Assembly: GCF_040954645.1 (NCBI RefSeq)
Contig: NC_092810.1
Coordinates: 11,332,377 to 11,396,376 of the forward strand
DNA from: Diabrotica undecimpunctata
Lineage: Eukaryota; Arthropoda; Insecta; Coleoptera; Chrysomelidae
Direction of reading: 5' to 3'
DNA length: 64,000 nt
Part shown: piece after piece, positions 45,081 through 55,207 of the stretch
Layout: each line of letters begins with the position of its first letter
Numbering within the stretch: position 1 is the stretch's first letter
Translations under genes and position numbers: made by a program
The notes under the pieces: model-generated
What the model was told of the DNA's origin: nothing
The model's input: only the letters and a program-made list of their open reading frames with translations
The model's database searches: none

Positions 45081-45339
45081 TAGTGTTGGAATCAGAATTT
45101 TTGTCGGATTTAACTTCCAATTACCATTGAATTTGTTTTAATTTGTCGGTCCGCGTTATAGTCACGTATTAACGGGTAAAATGATCTTTATGGCGAGGTC
45201 TATTACCAGTAAAACTACCTTTTATTTACAAAGCAAATTAGAAGTATTCAAATAAGAATCAGTTATCTTTCGGTTTTATTTCGGCTTTATTCAAGCAGAG
45301 TGAAAATTAAACTTAACTTTAATTAAAATTAAATTAAAC

Positions 45340-47414
45340 ATGTCATCAAGTGAGAGTGAAATTAGTGAACCGAAAATGAAAAAATTTAAATATTTCCAAA
45401 AGTATAAAGAAGAATGGGAAAAATTACCAGAGTTTGTAGGATGGTTGAAAAAGAGTACCAAAGGTGAACTTGCATTTTGTAAAAGTTGTAATAAAGACAT
45501 TAATATAAAAAGTGGAAAGGATTCAATTATTAAACATTCTAATACAAATATTCACAAAGAAAAATGTAAGGCTATTGCTACACAGAGACCAATTACTTGT
45601 TTTATGAAAACGGGTATATCTTCTAAAACACAAGAACAAGAAATAAAAGAAGGTAAGTCATACTTATTTACTACAAACCGTATATTTTTCAAGGTATTAA
45701 ACGGATTCATGTTTTAGCGGAAATACGTTTGGCAGCATTTATCGCAGAACATAATTTACCATTTACCGCTATGGAACATCTCCCAAATTTAATTAAAAAA
45801 ATTTGTCCCGATTCTAAAATTGCTGAGGGACTAGCATGTAGTCGGACAAAGACATCAGCGATAGTGAAAAATGTTTTAGGACGTCAAAGTTTTCAATCAA
45901 CTTGTCAAGAATTACGAAGAAAGAAATTTTCTTTGATCGTGCACGAATCAACAGATAGAAGTACAATAAAACATTTATGTTTAGTGGTTAGGTATGTTAA
46001 TGACAATAATAATATTCAGGATATTTTTTTGGGTCTCATTAAACTTACTGGGGCGGATGCAGTGACATTATAATATAATCATGTAATAACATTTTTTAAT
46101 GACAATGCAATTCCATATAAAGATAACTTAATAGGGTTTGCATCGGATGGTGCCAATGTTATGTTTGGCTCTAAAAATTCATTAATGACATTATTAAAAC
46201 GTGATATACCCTCATTATTTGTTATGAAATGCATATGCCATTCTTTCCATTTATGCGCATCTTACTCATGTGAAAAATTGCCGAGGTTTGTGGAAGATCT
46301 TACCAGAGATATATACAATTATTTTGGTTCTAGCCCTAAAAGAATTGCCGAGTATGCAGAGTTTCAAACATTTTGTGGCGTTAAAATTCATAAAATCCTG
46401 CATCCTTCGCAAACTCGATGGCTATCGGTACATAGTGTGGTTTGTAGAATTTTAGAGCAATATTCAGCACTACAGTTATTTTTTACCGACTGTGTAGCAA
46501 ATAATGATCTATTATCTGCAGAAAACATTTTACAGAAACTAAACGATCCTTGCACAAAGTTATTTTTGCAGTTTCTGGAGTTTAGCTTACCATGTTTTAA
46601 TACTATTAACAAAGAAATGCAATCACAATCTCCCAAATTATACAATTTATATAACAGGGTTACAAGCGTGCTTAAATCTATTTTTGATTGTTTTATTAAA
46701 AGGGAATATTTAAATAAAACTCAAATCGAAAATGTTGAATACGAAGATCCTTCGAACTATTTGCCTATTGAAGAAATTTATTTTGGTGCCAATGTTACAA
46801 GATCTTTGTTACAGTTGAATTTAACAAGTGACCAAATAATTTTTTTTAGATTGAGGTGCTTAAATTTTTATAAAGAAGCATGTAGCCAAATAGTTCGAAG
46901 ATTTCCACTTAAAGAAAATGTAATTAAATTATTCAATTTTATTGATCCAAGCATAGTGAAAGGTGGCCAAATAAACTCCATTACTCAAGTTGCACTTTTA
47001 TTTTCCAATTTAATAAAGGACAATTATTTACAAGCATTAGACAGTGAATGGCGGTTACTGAGAAACACTGACGAAATTCAATCTTTCTCAGATGATGTTA
47101 TAATATTTTGGCAACAAGTCAAAAACCTTAAATTGGGTGACAATTCCGAGTTGTTTAATATCGTAAGTTCGTTTGCTTTCCATATATTATCTTTGCCACA
47201 CTCCTCGGCTAATGTCGAACGAATATTCTCGGCTATAAATTTAATGAAAACAAAACAGAGAAACAAATTAAGTACAGAAAGTATATCAGGCTTGTTACAT
47301 ACTAAAAAATTAATAGGTAGTAATTGCTGCTATACTTTTCCTATTGAAAAGCAAATGTTATCCTACATGAATAAACATAATTTATTTAATTCTTCATCAT
47401 CAACTGAAAACTAG
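45340..47414 (+). pseudogene. hAT transposase (BED-finger type), intact except for one stop codon
   Basis: Exon 1 is 45340-45652. An intron of 65 bp (GTAAGT at 45653, TTTTAG at 45717) joins it in phase to exon 2 at 45718-47414, about 669 codons in all. Residues ~45-75 hold a BED-type zinc finger (AFCKSCNKDINIKSGK ... HSNTNIH). The RNase H-like core reads RRKKFSLIVHESTDRS, where His replaces the usual Asp of DESTD; GFASDGANVMFG keeps the second Asp. KCICHSFHLCA and the TRWLS motif follow. The C-terminus SLPHSSANVERIFSAINLMK and RNKLSTESISGLL is the hAT dimerisation region with the catalytic Glu. A single TAA at 46071-46073 breaks exon 2. Starting at the first ATG gives the expected N-terminus. 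Confidence 0.9.
45653..45717 (+). other. Intron of the hAT-1 transposase
   Basis: GTAAGT donor and TTTTAG acceptor, 65 bp. Splicing restores the frame (EIKEAEIRLAAF across the join); without it the reading frame ends in a stop at 45715-45717. Confidence 0.8.
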
Positions 47415-47602
47415 ATTAGTTTATAATTTTTTTTATAACTGTTTAACTTTTTTGTAACGTAATTTTAACTGTTCTATACCTTTTTTTTTATTAAATAAAT
47501 AACATTTTTTAAATTTGCCGCCGTTTTTTTAAATCTACCGATTTCTACCGATTTTTTTTGTATCAATCTACCGATTTCAGAAATTATAGGTTGGCAACGC
47601 TG

Positions 47603-47744
47603 AATAAGAGGTATGAATTTGAATAAAAACCGATTCCTCGTGTCTCAAATCTTGCTCTCATCTCAAAGCAAAATATCGCTCGCTCCGCGGCTCGTATCTC
47701 AAAACACTCGTATATTAGGGCACTGGTATATCGAGGTACCACTG
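47603..47744. repeat. Solitary Tigger-like terminus
   Basis: Read on the minus strand from 47744 it begins CAGTGGTACCTCGATATACC, with TA at 47745-47746, the start of a Tigger/pogo-type inverted repeat. It continues into TACGAGTGTTTTGAGATACG and stops at the hAT-1 end. No partner end was found within the window, so the remainder was lost or displaced by hAT-1. Confidence 0.6.
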
Positions 47745-47746
47745 TA

Positions 47747-48749
47747 TTTACATTTACTGAGTGTTAATGTCCTACACTTGTATATAGACAAATGTTTTGC
47801 CTCGCCTATCATATTTTCTAAACTATTTAACTCGCTTAACAATACTTATTTTTTTATCATGATTTATTAATATTTATGATCTCGTCTTGGAAATTTAAAG
47901 TACGGTTCTGTTTATTATATTCCTTAGAATATTTGATTAGAGTTAGGTATTGCCGATAGAGACATTCGTCGTTTGATGAAAATACCTTATGGGTTGGGCG
48001 GAGTTTTCAGTTCTTTGAAGGATGCGTCACATTGTTACTCCCACAATGTAAATAGTGATATTGATATTGTGTAGTTAAATGACAGTGTGTAATCGAACTG
48101 GCGGCACGGGAAGTTCAAGTTCACGCAATAGATTTTACTTGGTTTTAAAGTATATCGAATAGTAATTTGTGGGAAGTATTTCACAAAAGATATGGCTTAT
48201 GATTAATCGATATTATATCTTCTTCATATATAATATGCCTTCCCCTCGACGGACCTTCGCTACCTTGGACTTTTATATTTTTTCTGTAAATAAACCACAA
48301 TAATAGTAATTAATATTAAATATTTTATTGACGTTTCGATTCTATTCAGGAAATCGTTGTCAAGATGTAAAAAAACATAATCGTAAATATTATGTTTACG
48401 TCTAAATTAGCGGGTAATCAATTCTTTTAGAATTTAAAACTCACCTTCCGCGCTCGTAATGATAATTCAACCTTAGTAGTATACATCTACATAAACACTG
48501 CAACTTTTAATATTATTCCGATATTAATATCAATTCCTGACCTTTTGTGCCGTCCAGACACGTCTATTAGTTATGTGGTATCCTTTTTATGTCTTCCATA
48601 TGTTTTTGTACGCTATCTTCTTACAATAAGCAGGTAAAATACGATAATGGATACATATAGGGGAGGCCTATGACCTGCAGCGGACTTAAAACGGGCTGAA
48701 AATAATTTTTTACAGAACTTGCTTGTCTCGTTTTAAATTTAGTTGTATG
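47747..48749. other. No gene; short motif possibly from a Penelope-like end
   Basis: AT-rich. TTTTATTGACGTTTCGATTC followed by AGGAAATCGTTGTCAAGATG at about 48324-48366 is a motif I associate with Penelope-like retroelement ends in insects, but this is from memory and unverified. Nothing else is recognised. Confidence 0.35.
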
Positions 48750-48751
48750 TA

Positions 48752-48854
48752 CAGTACATTCAACCAACTTACAACTCTAAACGATTAATGGAATTCGCAG
48801 AAAACCTTTCATTGTAGTAAAAGGCACGGTAAACTGCACTGGAGTTCTCCATAA
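48752..48854 (+). repeat. Left terminal inverted repeat of the two-gene element
   Basis: 103 bp, about 91 per cent identical to the complement of 55103-55205. Starts CAGT beside TA, as in many Tc1/mariner elements. Confidence 0.9.
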
Positions 48855-49200
48855 TCTTTTTAATTACTTAGTTTGTTTAGAATATTTTTGCCTGTATTAT
48901 CAGTTAATTTGTATTATAGTGTATTTTTATGTATGAGAGAGTAATAAAACAATAAATTATGTATGCAAATCCCTAAACTGTTGATACGGGTGACTCAATG
49001 AAAAACAGATATTTGTCAACAAGTTTACAGAAGTATATAGGAAAACAATTTTAAATTGAGTATGACCACCAGGTATAAAGGTTGGAGCAGAATAGAATAC
49101 AATAGTTGTGAGGGTTACTAATCCCTAAATAAGGTTGCCAGTGTCGGAGTGATGGAGGTTAACAGGTACTAATGAATTTGCAAGAAATGTAAGATGGTTA

Positions 49201-49301
49201 TTTTATTGGTTATATATAACCAATAAAAGTTTAATAAGTACCTACCTATTTGCAAAATAAAGTTTAATTCTTTAGATAAAATAAAACGTTTTATTTTATC
49301 T
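49201..49301. repeat. Two perfect 28-bp palindromes
   Basis: 49201-49228 (TTTTATTGGTTATA and its exact complement) and 49274-49301 (AGATAAAATAAAAC and its exact complement) are perfect 28-bp palindromes 45 bp apart. They lie between the left terminal repeat and the first transposase gene. They could be binding sites, promoter elements or cruciform-forming sequences; nothing in the sequence decides which. Confidence 0.7.
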
Positions 49302-49540
49302 GAAATGAGTGCATTCCACGAAGTAAGGGTTTCAACAATCAAACATTTAATTCTTTAATTCCAGGAATCTACGACAGTAATTGACTAGATAATTACCTTC
49401 TAAACTTATTCCACAGAAAATGTGATAGTGGGTTTTTCCATTTTGTAGGAAGGTCCAAGTGGCGTATTCAAAATTCTTAACAGTTCACTAAAAGTATGTA
49501 CTTCAGTTGCAAGGTGCAGTTTATTGTGTATACTAGTGTT

Positions 49541-51193
49541 ATGGAAAATTTGGAAGTGCCGTGTAAACGCCGAAAAATTGGTCCTCTTAACAGTTAATGT
49601 CGAGGTCTTGAGAAGAATGAATAAAGAAAAGGAAGTCATATTTACGATCAAAAAACGAAAACTGCAATACTTGGGACACATTACAAGAGGCGAAAGATAT
49701 GAACTGCTTCGAATAATTATGCAAGGGAAAATAGCAGGAAAAAGGTCCATAGGAAGAAGACGAAACTCCTGGCTAAAGAATCTACGGGAATGGTATAGCT
49801 GTAGCAGCAACGAATTGTTTCGGTCAGCAGTTTCGAAAATACGTATAGCCCTGATGATCGCCAACCTTCGGAACGAAGATGGCACTTGAAGAAGAAGAAG
49901 AACAGTTAATGAAAAAACATTAATATTTAATTGTTTTAAATCATTTACAGACAAACGTTTATGTGAAAGTGTTGATGAGACCGTTGAGTTAGTTAGCAGT
50001 ACACTTGGTGTTGGGAAATCTACGATTTACAGAGTTATTAAAAAAGAGAAATGTGGTAGTTTTCAAATGCCACGTAATGCTCCAGGGAAACCAAAATTTC
50101 AAATAGAATATCATTTTAAAGAAGAACTTCGACGGAAAGTGCATGAATTCTTCTTTAGACAAGAATTTCCAACATTGGATAAAGTTCTTGTCTCAGTTCG
50201 AGATGATAAGGATTACCCAGAAATGAGTCGAAGTACGTTATGGAAACTTTTAAAAGAAATAGGCTTCCGCTGGAAAAAGAATCCCAGAAAGTCTATTTTA
50301 TTAGAAAGAAGCGATATTGTCATATGGAGAAGACATTTTCTAAGAACCATAAAGGAAATGAGAAACCAAAAAAGAAAAATATTTTATCTTGATGAAACAT
50401 GGATCAACGAGGGTCATACACCAAATAAATTTTGGCAGGATGAAACTGTTACAAGTCAAAGGCACGCTTTTGTAAAGAACTTATCTACTGGTTTAAACCC
50501 ACCATCAGGAAAGGGACGCAGGCTGATAATAGTACACATTGGCAGTTCAGACGGTTTTGTTGAAGGTGGTTTATTAACTTTTGAATCAACTCGTACCGGT
50601 GACTACCATGAAGACATGAACGCTGATGTCTTTCAAGAATGGTTCGAACAAATGATAGATCTTCTTCCTAAGAACTGTGTAATAGTAATGGATAATGCAA
50701 GTTATCACTCCAGACTTATAGAAGGACTGCCCACAACCAAGTGGTTAAAAAAAGACTTGCAGAATTGGCTGAGTTCAAAAAATATTACGTACCATCCCGG
50801 ATCTATAAGAAAGGAACTTTATTCGTTGTGTGCCCTTCATAAAGAAAAATTTAAAAAATACGAAATTGATGAAATTGCCAAAAATCGTGGAATGACAGTA
50901 CTTAGATCCCCACCATATCATTGTGAATTAAACCCGATTGAACTGGTATGGGCACAGATAAAGAGTGAAGTTTCAAAAAAAATACCACTTTTAAAATTCA
51001 TGATGTTAAACAGTTGTGTTTGGAGGCCGTAAATAAAGTAAAACCTGAAAACTGGGAAAAGGCAGTAAATCACACTATTAAAGAAGAGGAAAAAATGTGG
51101 AAGCTGGACAATATTACTGATAAAATGATCGAGCCAGTTATTATAAATCTTGGTTCTGAAAGTTCATCTTCTGAATCTGATTTGGATTTGTAA
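49541..51193 (+). pseudogene. Transposase 1 of the two-gene element (DD82E spacing)
   Basis: Exon 1 is 49541-49592 (MENLEVPCKRRKIGPLN), the donor is GTTAAT at 49593 and the acceptor TTACAG ends at 49950; the join is in phase (PLN-NKRLCESVD). A helix-turn-helix follows (STLGVGKSTIYRVIKKEK), then a second one (MSRSTLWKLLKEIGFRWKK). The DDE core is KIFYLDETWINEGHT, NCVIVMDNASYHSRL and YHCELNPIELVWAQIK, with 82 residues between the second D and E by my count, far longer than the 34 of Tc1. One frameshift at about 50985 precedes KIHDVKQLCLEAVNKVKPEN and the acidic tail ESSSSESDLDL. With that single lesion the gene is nearly intact. The long spacing fits the described DD82E (Sailor) family. Confidence 0.85.
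49600..49900 (+). mobile_element. 5'-truncated RTE-like retroposon inside the transposase 1 intron (11-bp target duplication)
   Basis: AACAGTTAATG flanks it at 49589-49599 and 49901-49911. The plus frame reads VLRRMNKEKEVIFTIKKRKL, QYLGHITRGERYELLRIIMQ, GRRRNSWLKNLREWYSCSSN and ends with a GAAGAAGAAG tail. The insertion begins seven bases past the splice donor and leaves both splice sites present; without it the intron would be 46 bp. Confidence 0.92.
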
Positions 51194-51677
51194 CAAGTAG
51201 CTGTAAGTTTTATATTAATATTTTTATTCATCTATTTAACATACCTTAGACGGTTTTAAAAACTCTTTTTCTCTTTTGTAATTTTTAAAAATTAAAAAAA
51301 ATGTGAATTTTTTAAAACCCTTTTTAATGTAGGCCAGTCAGTTCTAATATAGTGTGTGATAAAAGAGGTCACTTTTGTTTACATACACATAACACTTTAT
51401 AACACTGAAATAATTCATTTATTTTTTACAATTATTCAAAGTAATTTTTCAATTAATCTTGAGCACGCCCATGGAGTGGTCGGAGCTACCAGTTAAAATT
51501 ATGCTAATTACTCTCTCGTTCATAAAAGTAAACTATAAATGAGGAGCAAAAATTCAAATGGAATTTTAAATATTATTGTTTATTTGGCTAATAATGACTG
51601 TATAAATATAATGGTTAATCTGCTATACAATTATTTTGTAAATAACTTATAATAGTGTACTTACTGACTATTTAAAT
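51194..51677. other. Intergenic spacer between the convergent transposases
   Basis: 484 bp, AT-rich, no coding sequence. I searched it for a CAGT-type end beside TA with an inverted partner and found none, which matters for the single-element interpretation. Confidence 0.55.
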
Positions 51678-52669
51678 TTATAAATCATTATCATCGTCAC
51701 TAAATTCACTACCGCTATCATTATGTAAATCTATAATCACTGGATTAATTTCGCTAATTTTATTTTCCCGGATCCACCACTTTTCTATTAATTTTTCACA
51801 TTTATTTACAGTTTTGGCCCATATTGCTGGAGTTGCAGTTTTAAGAGCTTCTTGCCACATTTCCCTAACTGCATCGTCACTGTATCCACTGCATCCAACG
51901 TGATTATCATAATACGTTTTACATATACTCCAGATGTGTTCGATGGGATCAAACTGGCAGTGATACGTCGGTAACCGTAGTACTTGATGTCCATAACTTG
52001 ATACAATTTGGTCAACTATATAAACTGTTGGTTTTTCATTACGTTTCGAAATTTCCAGTATCTCTGATTTGAAGGCGTATTCCGGAAAACTGATATTAGT
52101 TTTAACTAACCCATTTTTTATGCTCGGTACGTTCCACGACTGTTTTGGTTGTTTCTCCAAAATCTCCGAATGGTAAGGTGCATTATCTAAAACTATAACT
52201 GATGGTTCACTCAGACTAGGTAACAGTTTCTCCTAAAGTCATTTATCAAACATATCTGTATTTATTTTTTCATGGTAATCAGAAGATTTTAATTTTGAAG
52301 AAAAAATCAAATCTGCGATTTCTATAAAGCCGTATTTCCCTCCTGTATGAAGAACGATGTGTCTCTATCCAGAAGAACCATCGCTATCTCTGTGTTTTAT
52401 CGATTTTATGCTGCGTCTTGCCAAATTAATTTAATTCCACCCTTTGTAAATATCCATGTCTCATCTAAATATACGAATGTTGCATTTTCAGATTAAGTCT
52501 AGTATATTCTCTCAAAAATTTAATTCTTTTGTGAACCACACTACTCCTATTAAAAGTAACCTATTATTTTCTTTTTTGAATTTAAATCCTAAATCTCTCA
52601 ACACTTTCCAAAAGACGGTCCTCTTAATTTCAGAAACTTGTCTTTCTCTTATTTTGGCCAGTGAAGTAT

Positions 52670-54094
52670 GACGATATATTTTTTTTGGGGAACCCTATTT
52701 TGATAAATAAAGAAATTACCTTGAAGTTTGAATATTTTTCATGTAAGACTGTAAAAGAAGGAAGAAATTATGAATGAAAAATAATATTATAAGGAATACA
52801 AAATATTTATTATACAAAGATAAATACAATTAAGTAAGTAACTAAAACTATTTAAATGTGAAGAATGAAATTTTTTCACACATTTTCTTATAATAGTATT
52901 AAAATTAGACTTAATGTCTGACAATTGAATGCGAAGATCCGGAGCTGCATCCAGTCTATTTCTGAACTTGTTTTTGGTATAAGCGTAAGCTGGAAAAAAG
53001 CTAAAGGAAGTAGAACTATGATAGCTTTCTCAACGATTGCGGGATATTCATATTTATCTTTAAGTGCAAACCAAAAGTCATTCATATTAGAATTTTCTGA
53101 TTCGAATTTTTGTTTTAGAAGGGATGAACACTTAATTAATCAAATTCTCATACTCTGGCATAGTTAGCATCGATGGCTTGGTATGTTTTCTGAATGGATT
53201 CTGAACCTAGTCGATATCCTGTAACTTCTCCGGGAAATAATCTTTCAAGGATTTTTAGAGGTTAATTAAATATTTTGTCTTTTACTGTAAATGTGGTTAC
53301 TGTTCTTGCTTGTAGGGACTGGCAGAATACGTTGAGTTTATCGAATATGTCAGCTAAGTAAGCCAATATCATCAACCATTGCTCATCATGCAATAGTTCA
53401 ACAATCGTACTAACAGATACAGAAATGGGTTGTTCAGCAAATAATCTTGATAAAACCTTTCCTTTTGAAAGCCATCTTACTTCCGTGTGTAGCAAAAGTG
53501 ATTGATGCTGACTTCCCACCTCTTCACACGCTTTTTTAAAAAGCCTTGACTGGAGTGGACGTGATTTAACGTAGTTAACAATTTGTAGGGCTTGATCGAG
53601 AACTTTCTCTAAAGCCGACGGCATTTTTTCCGCGACAAGGGCATGGCGATGCAGAACACAGTAACTGCTACTACAATTGGGTGCAATATTCTTTATTCTT
53701 GTTACAGTTCCTTTTATTTTGCCGACCATAGCTGCAACTTCGTCGCTTCACACATCAATACATTTGTTCCAGTCAATATGGTGTTTAGTCATATAATCAT
53801 CAATGGCTTTAAAAATTTTTTCTCCTATTGTGTTGCGATGCACAACTCGCCCAATACAAGAACGCTCAGGTACCTTCTCAAGAGTGGGTAGTCGGTGGCT
53901 TACCCTCACAACTCAACCAAATGGTTTAAGATGTTTGCAGCGCACCATACCGGGGTTTAAGCGAAAAGTCGTAATTAGATGTCGTTATGAGTCTTTTCTA
54001 CGAATGTTTTATTTAACTGTCGGACGGACGCGGAACCTCTGCGCCCTTTCTACGGAACCCCAGGGTTCCGCGAACCACCATTTAGGAACCGCTG
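52670..54094 (-). mobile_element. hAT-2 element (ZBED/Charlie-like), one end clear
   Basis: The upstream end, read on the minus strand from 54094, is CAGCGGTTCCTAAATGGTGG then TTCGCGGAACCCTGGGGTTC, a hAT-type terminus. Flanking octamer ATCTGAAC follows at 54095-54102. Its transposase remains run on the minus strand to about 52860. The left end near 52670 shows no matching terminal repeat; the flanking CAGTGAAG only partly resembles the octamer. It sits in transposase 2, whose homology continues on both sides. Confidence 0.7.
52860..53960 (-). pseudogene. hAT-2 transposase (ZBED5/SCAND3-like), decayed
   Basis: Near 53830-53700 the frame reads FKAIDDYMTKHHIDWNKCID and SDEVAAMVGKIKG, with the catalytic Asp region of hAT (usually TDGAAAM). 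An open frame at 53729-53262 continues YCVLHRHALVAEKMPSALEK, LQIVNYVKSRPLQSRLFKKA and LLLHTEVRWLSKGKVLSRLF, the conserved middle of ZBED5/SCAND3-like transposases. The C-terminus at 53085-52870 reads MNDFWFALKDKYEYPAIVEK, AIIVLLPLA, and then in another frame YAYTKNKFRNRLDAAPDLRI; the TYLCE-GFS segment with the catalytic Glu is missing between them. The N-terminal BED finger is absent. Not functional. Confidence 0.82.
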
Positions 54095-54422
54095 ATCTGA
54101 ACTGACGTGTTGATTGTTTTTACGCATTAGATACAAAATATTGCGAATTTCAAATTTTTATCCATCAGGTAAGTCACGGTTCCTAGAATATTTATGAGTT
54201 GTTTTCTTGTTTTCGTCATAATTAGTACAGTAGGATCTTCTTGAGAATCTCTGACAGTCTTCATTACAGTTTTTTGCTTACTTTCACTTATCCCGAGTGC
54301 GTATAAACGCGTTGATTTATATATAATAATGACTTTAAAGGTCCACCATTGTCTCTTTCCATGGTAAAGTATTTATGCACATTTGCAATTAATCTATCAA
54401 TATCCAACTTACGTCTAGGCAT

Positions 54423-55102
54423 GATGGTCACTTGAAACTACACGTTTCAATTACAATATACTGAGTTTAGATCAATATGACAGAAACTTTCTAACTGTTG
54501 TGCTTGAGAGGTAAACTATAATATAACTGCTTACAAAGATCCTAAACACATTAAGCAAATTAGCCTAATGATCATTAGGAATGCCGATTGTAATTTAATT
54601 ATGTTTGATAAAAAGTGTAGAAATGGTTGGAAACCGTACATAAACAATTTAAAATGTTTCCCTTAATTATTTTATTTTTAGTACAATTATTTTCATTTGA
54701 AAATAAAAAGTTAAATATATTTACCGAAACCCTAACTTTAACATGTAATCGCAGACATCTCAAAAACGGTACACTCTAACAGACATATGGTCAATCTAAC
54801 CACCACTATTTAAATTGACAAAATGTTTTAGTTTACTCCGAAGTATTTTTTGACAAAAATTAAAAGTGATATTTTAGTACTTTGTATATCTACTTAGAAT
54901 ATAAATTATCCTTAGCAAGGTAGTATTTGTTTCAGAAAAAAATTATTAAACAAGTTAGTAGGTGAAAGAGATTTACGTTAAATAAAATTATGCAAGAATA
55001 CTATTTATTAAAAAAAATGTAACAAAATATGCAAAACTATGAACAACGGGTTAAAGGCACATATATTTATTTTATACCTAAAATTTAGCAAAGTGTTAAA
55101 CA
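54423..55102. other. Leader of transposase 2, no other gene
   Basis: AT-rich stretch between the start of transposase 2 and the right terminal repeat, the counterpart of 48855-49540. No palindromes like those on the left were seen. Confidence 0.45.
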
Positions 55103-55205
55103 TTATGGAGACCACCAGTGCAGTTTACCGTGCCTTTTACCACAACGAAAGGTTTTCTGCGAATTCCGTGAATCGTTTAGAGGTGTAATTTGGTTGAATG
55201 TACTG
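55103..55205 (-). repeat. Right terminal inverted repeat of the two-gene element
   Basis: Complement begins CAGTACATTCAACCAAATTA and runs to CTCCATAATG. Flanked by TA at 55206-55207. Pairs with 48752-48854. Confidence 0.9.
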
Positions 55206-55207
55206 TA

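Larger units (their letters stand above)
45081..47602 (+). mobile_element. hAT-1 DNA transposon
   Basis: The right end, read inverted, begins CAGCGTTGCCAACCTATAAT at 47602, a typical hAT terminus, with three CTACCGATTT subterminal repeats at about 47535-47577. A poorly matching TAGTGTTGGAATCAGAATTT at 45081 may be the left end; the flanking octamers (AATATGGT, AATAAGAG) match at only half their positions, so the left boundary is uncertain. Between them is a single near-intact transposase gene of two exons. A Tigger-like terminal repeat abuts the right end. Confidence 0.65.
51678..54422 (-). pseudogene. Transposase 2 of the two-gene element, interrupted by hAT-2
   Basis: Starts at ATG 54422: MPRRKLDIDRLIANVHKYFT, then NGGPLKS and after a frameshift ALGISESKQKTVMKTVRDSQ (helix-turn-helix), VTYLMDKNLKFAIFC and INTSVQ, where hAT-2 intervenes. 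It resumes near 52672 with SLAKIRERQVSEIKRTVFWK and VLRDLGFKFKK, then ATFVYLDETWIFTKG (first D), SVIVLDNAPYHSEIL (second D) and YHCQFDPIEHIWSI (Glu), 81 residues between the last two by my count. The C-terminus is acidic (NDSGSEFSDDDNDL), matching the end of transposase 1. Several stops and frameshifts make it more decayed than transposase 1, from which it differs through most of its length. Confidence 0.78.
48752..55205. mobile_element. Two-transposase Tc1/mariner-type element (DD82E-like) with 103-bp inverted repeats
   Basis: 48752 begins CAGTACATTCAACCAACTTA and 55205 ends in the complement of CAGTACATTCAACCAAATTA. The inverted repeats run 48752-48854 and 55103-55205, differing at about nine positions. 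TA flanks both (48750-48751, 55206-55207). Inside are two transposase genes pointing at each other: plus strand 49541-51193 and minus strand 51678-54422. Their starts lie 686 and 680 bp from the inner edges of the repeats, nearly symmetrical. No other terminal repeats were found between them. An RTE tail (49600-49900) and a hAT element (about 52670-54094) are later inserts; without them the element is about 4.7 kb. Confidence 0.75.

Noticed and set aside
49406..49954. 182-codon minus-strand frame
   Set aside because: Antisense to the RTE tail and exon 1 of transposase 1; no motif of its own.
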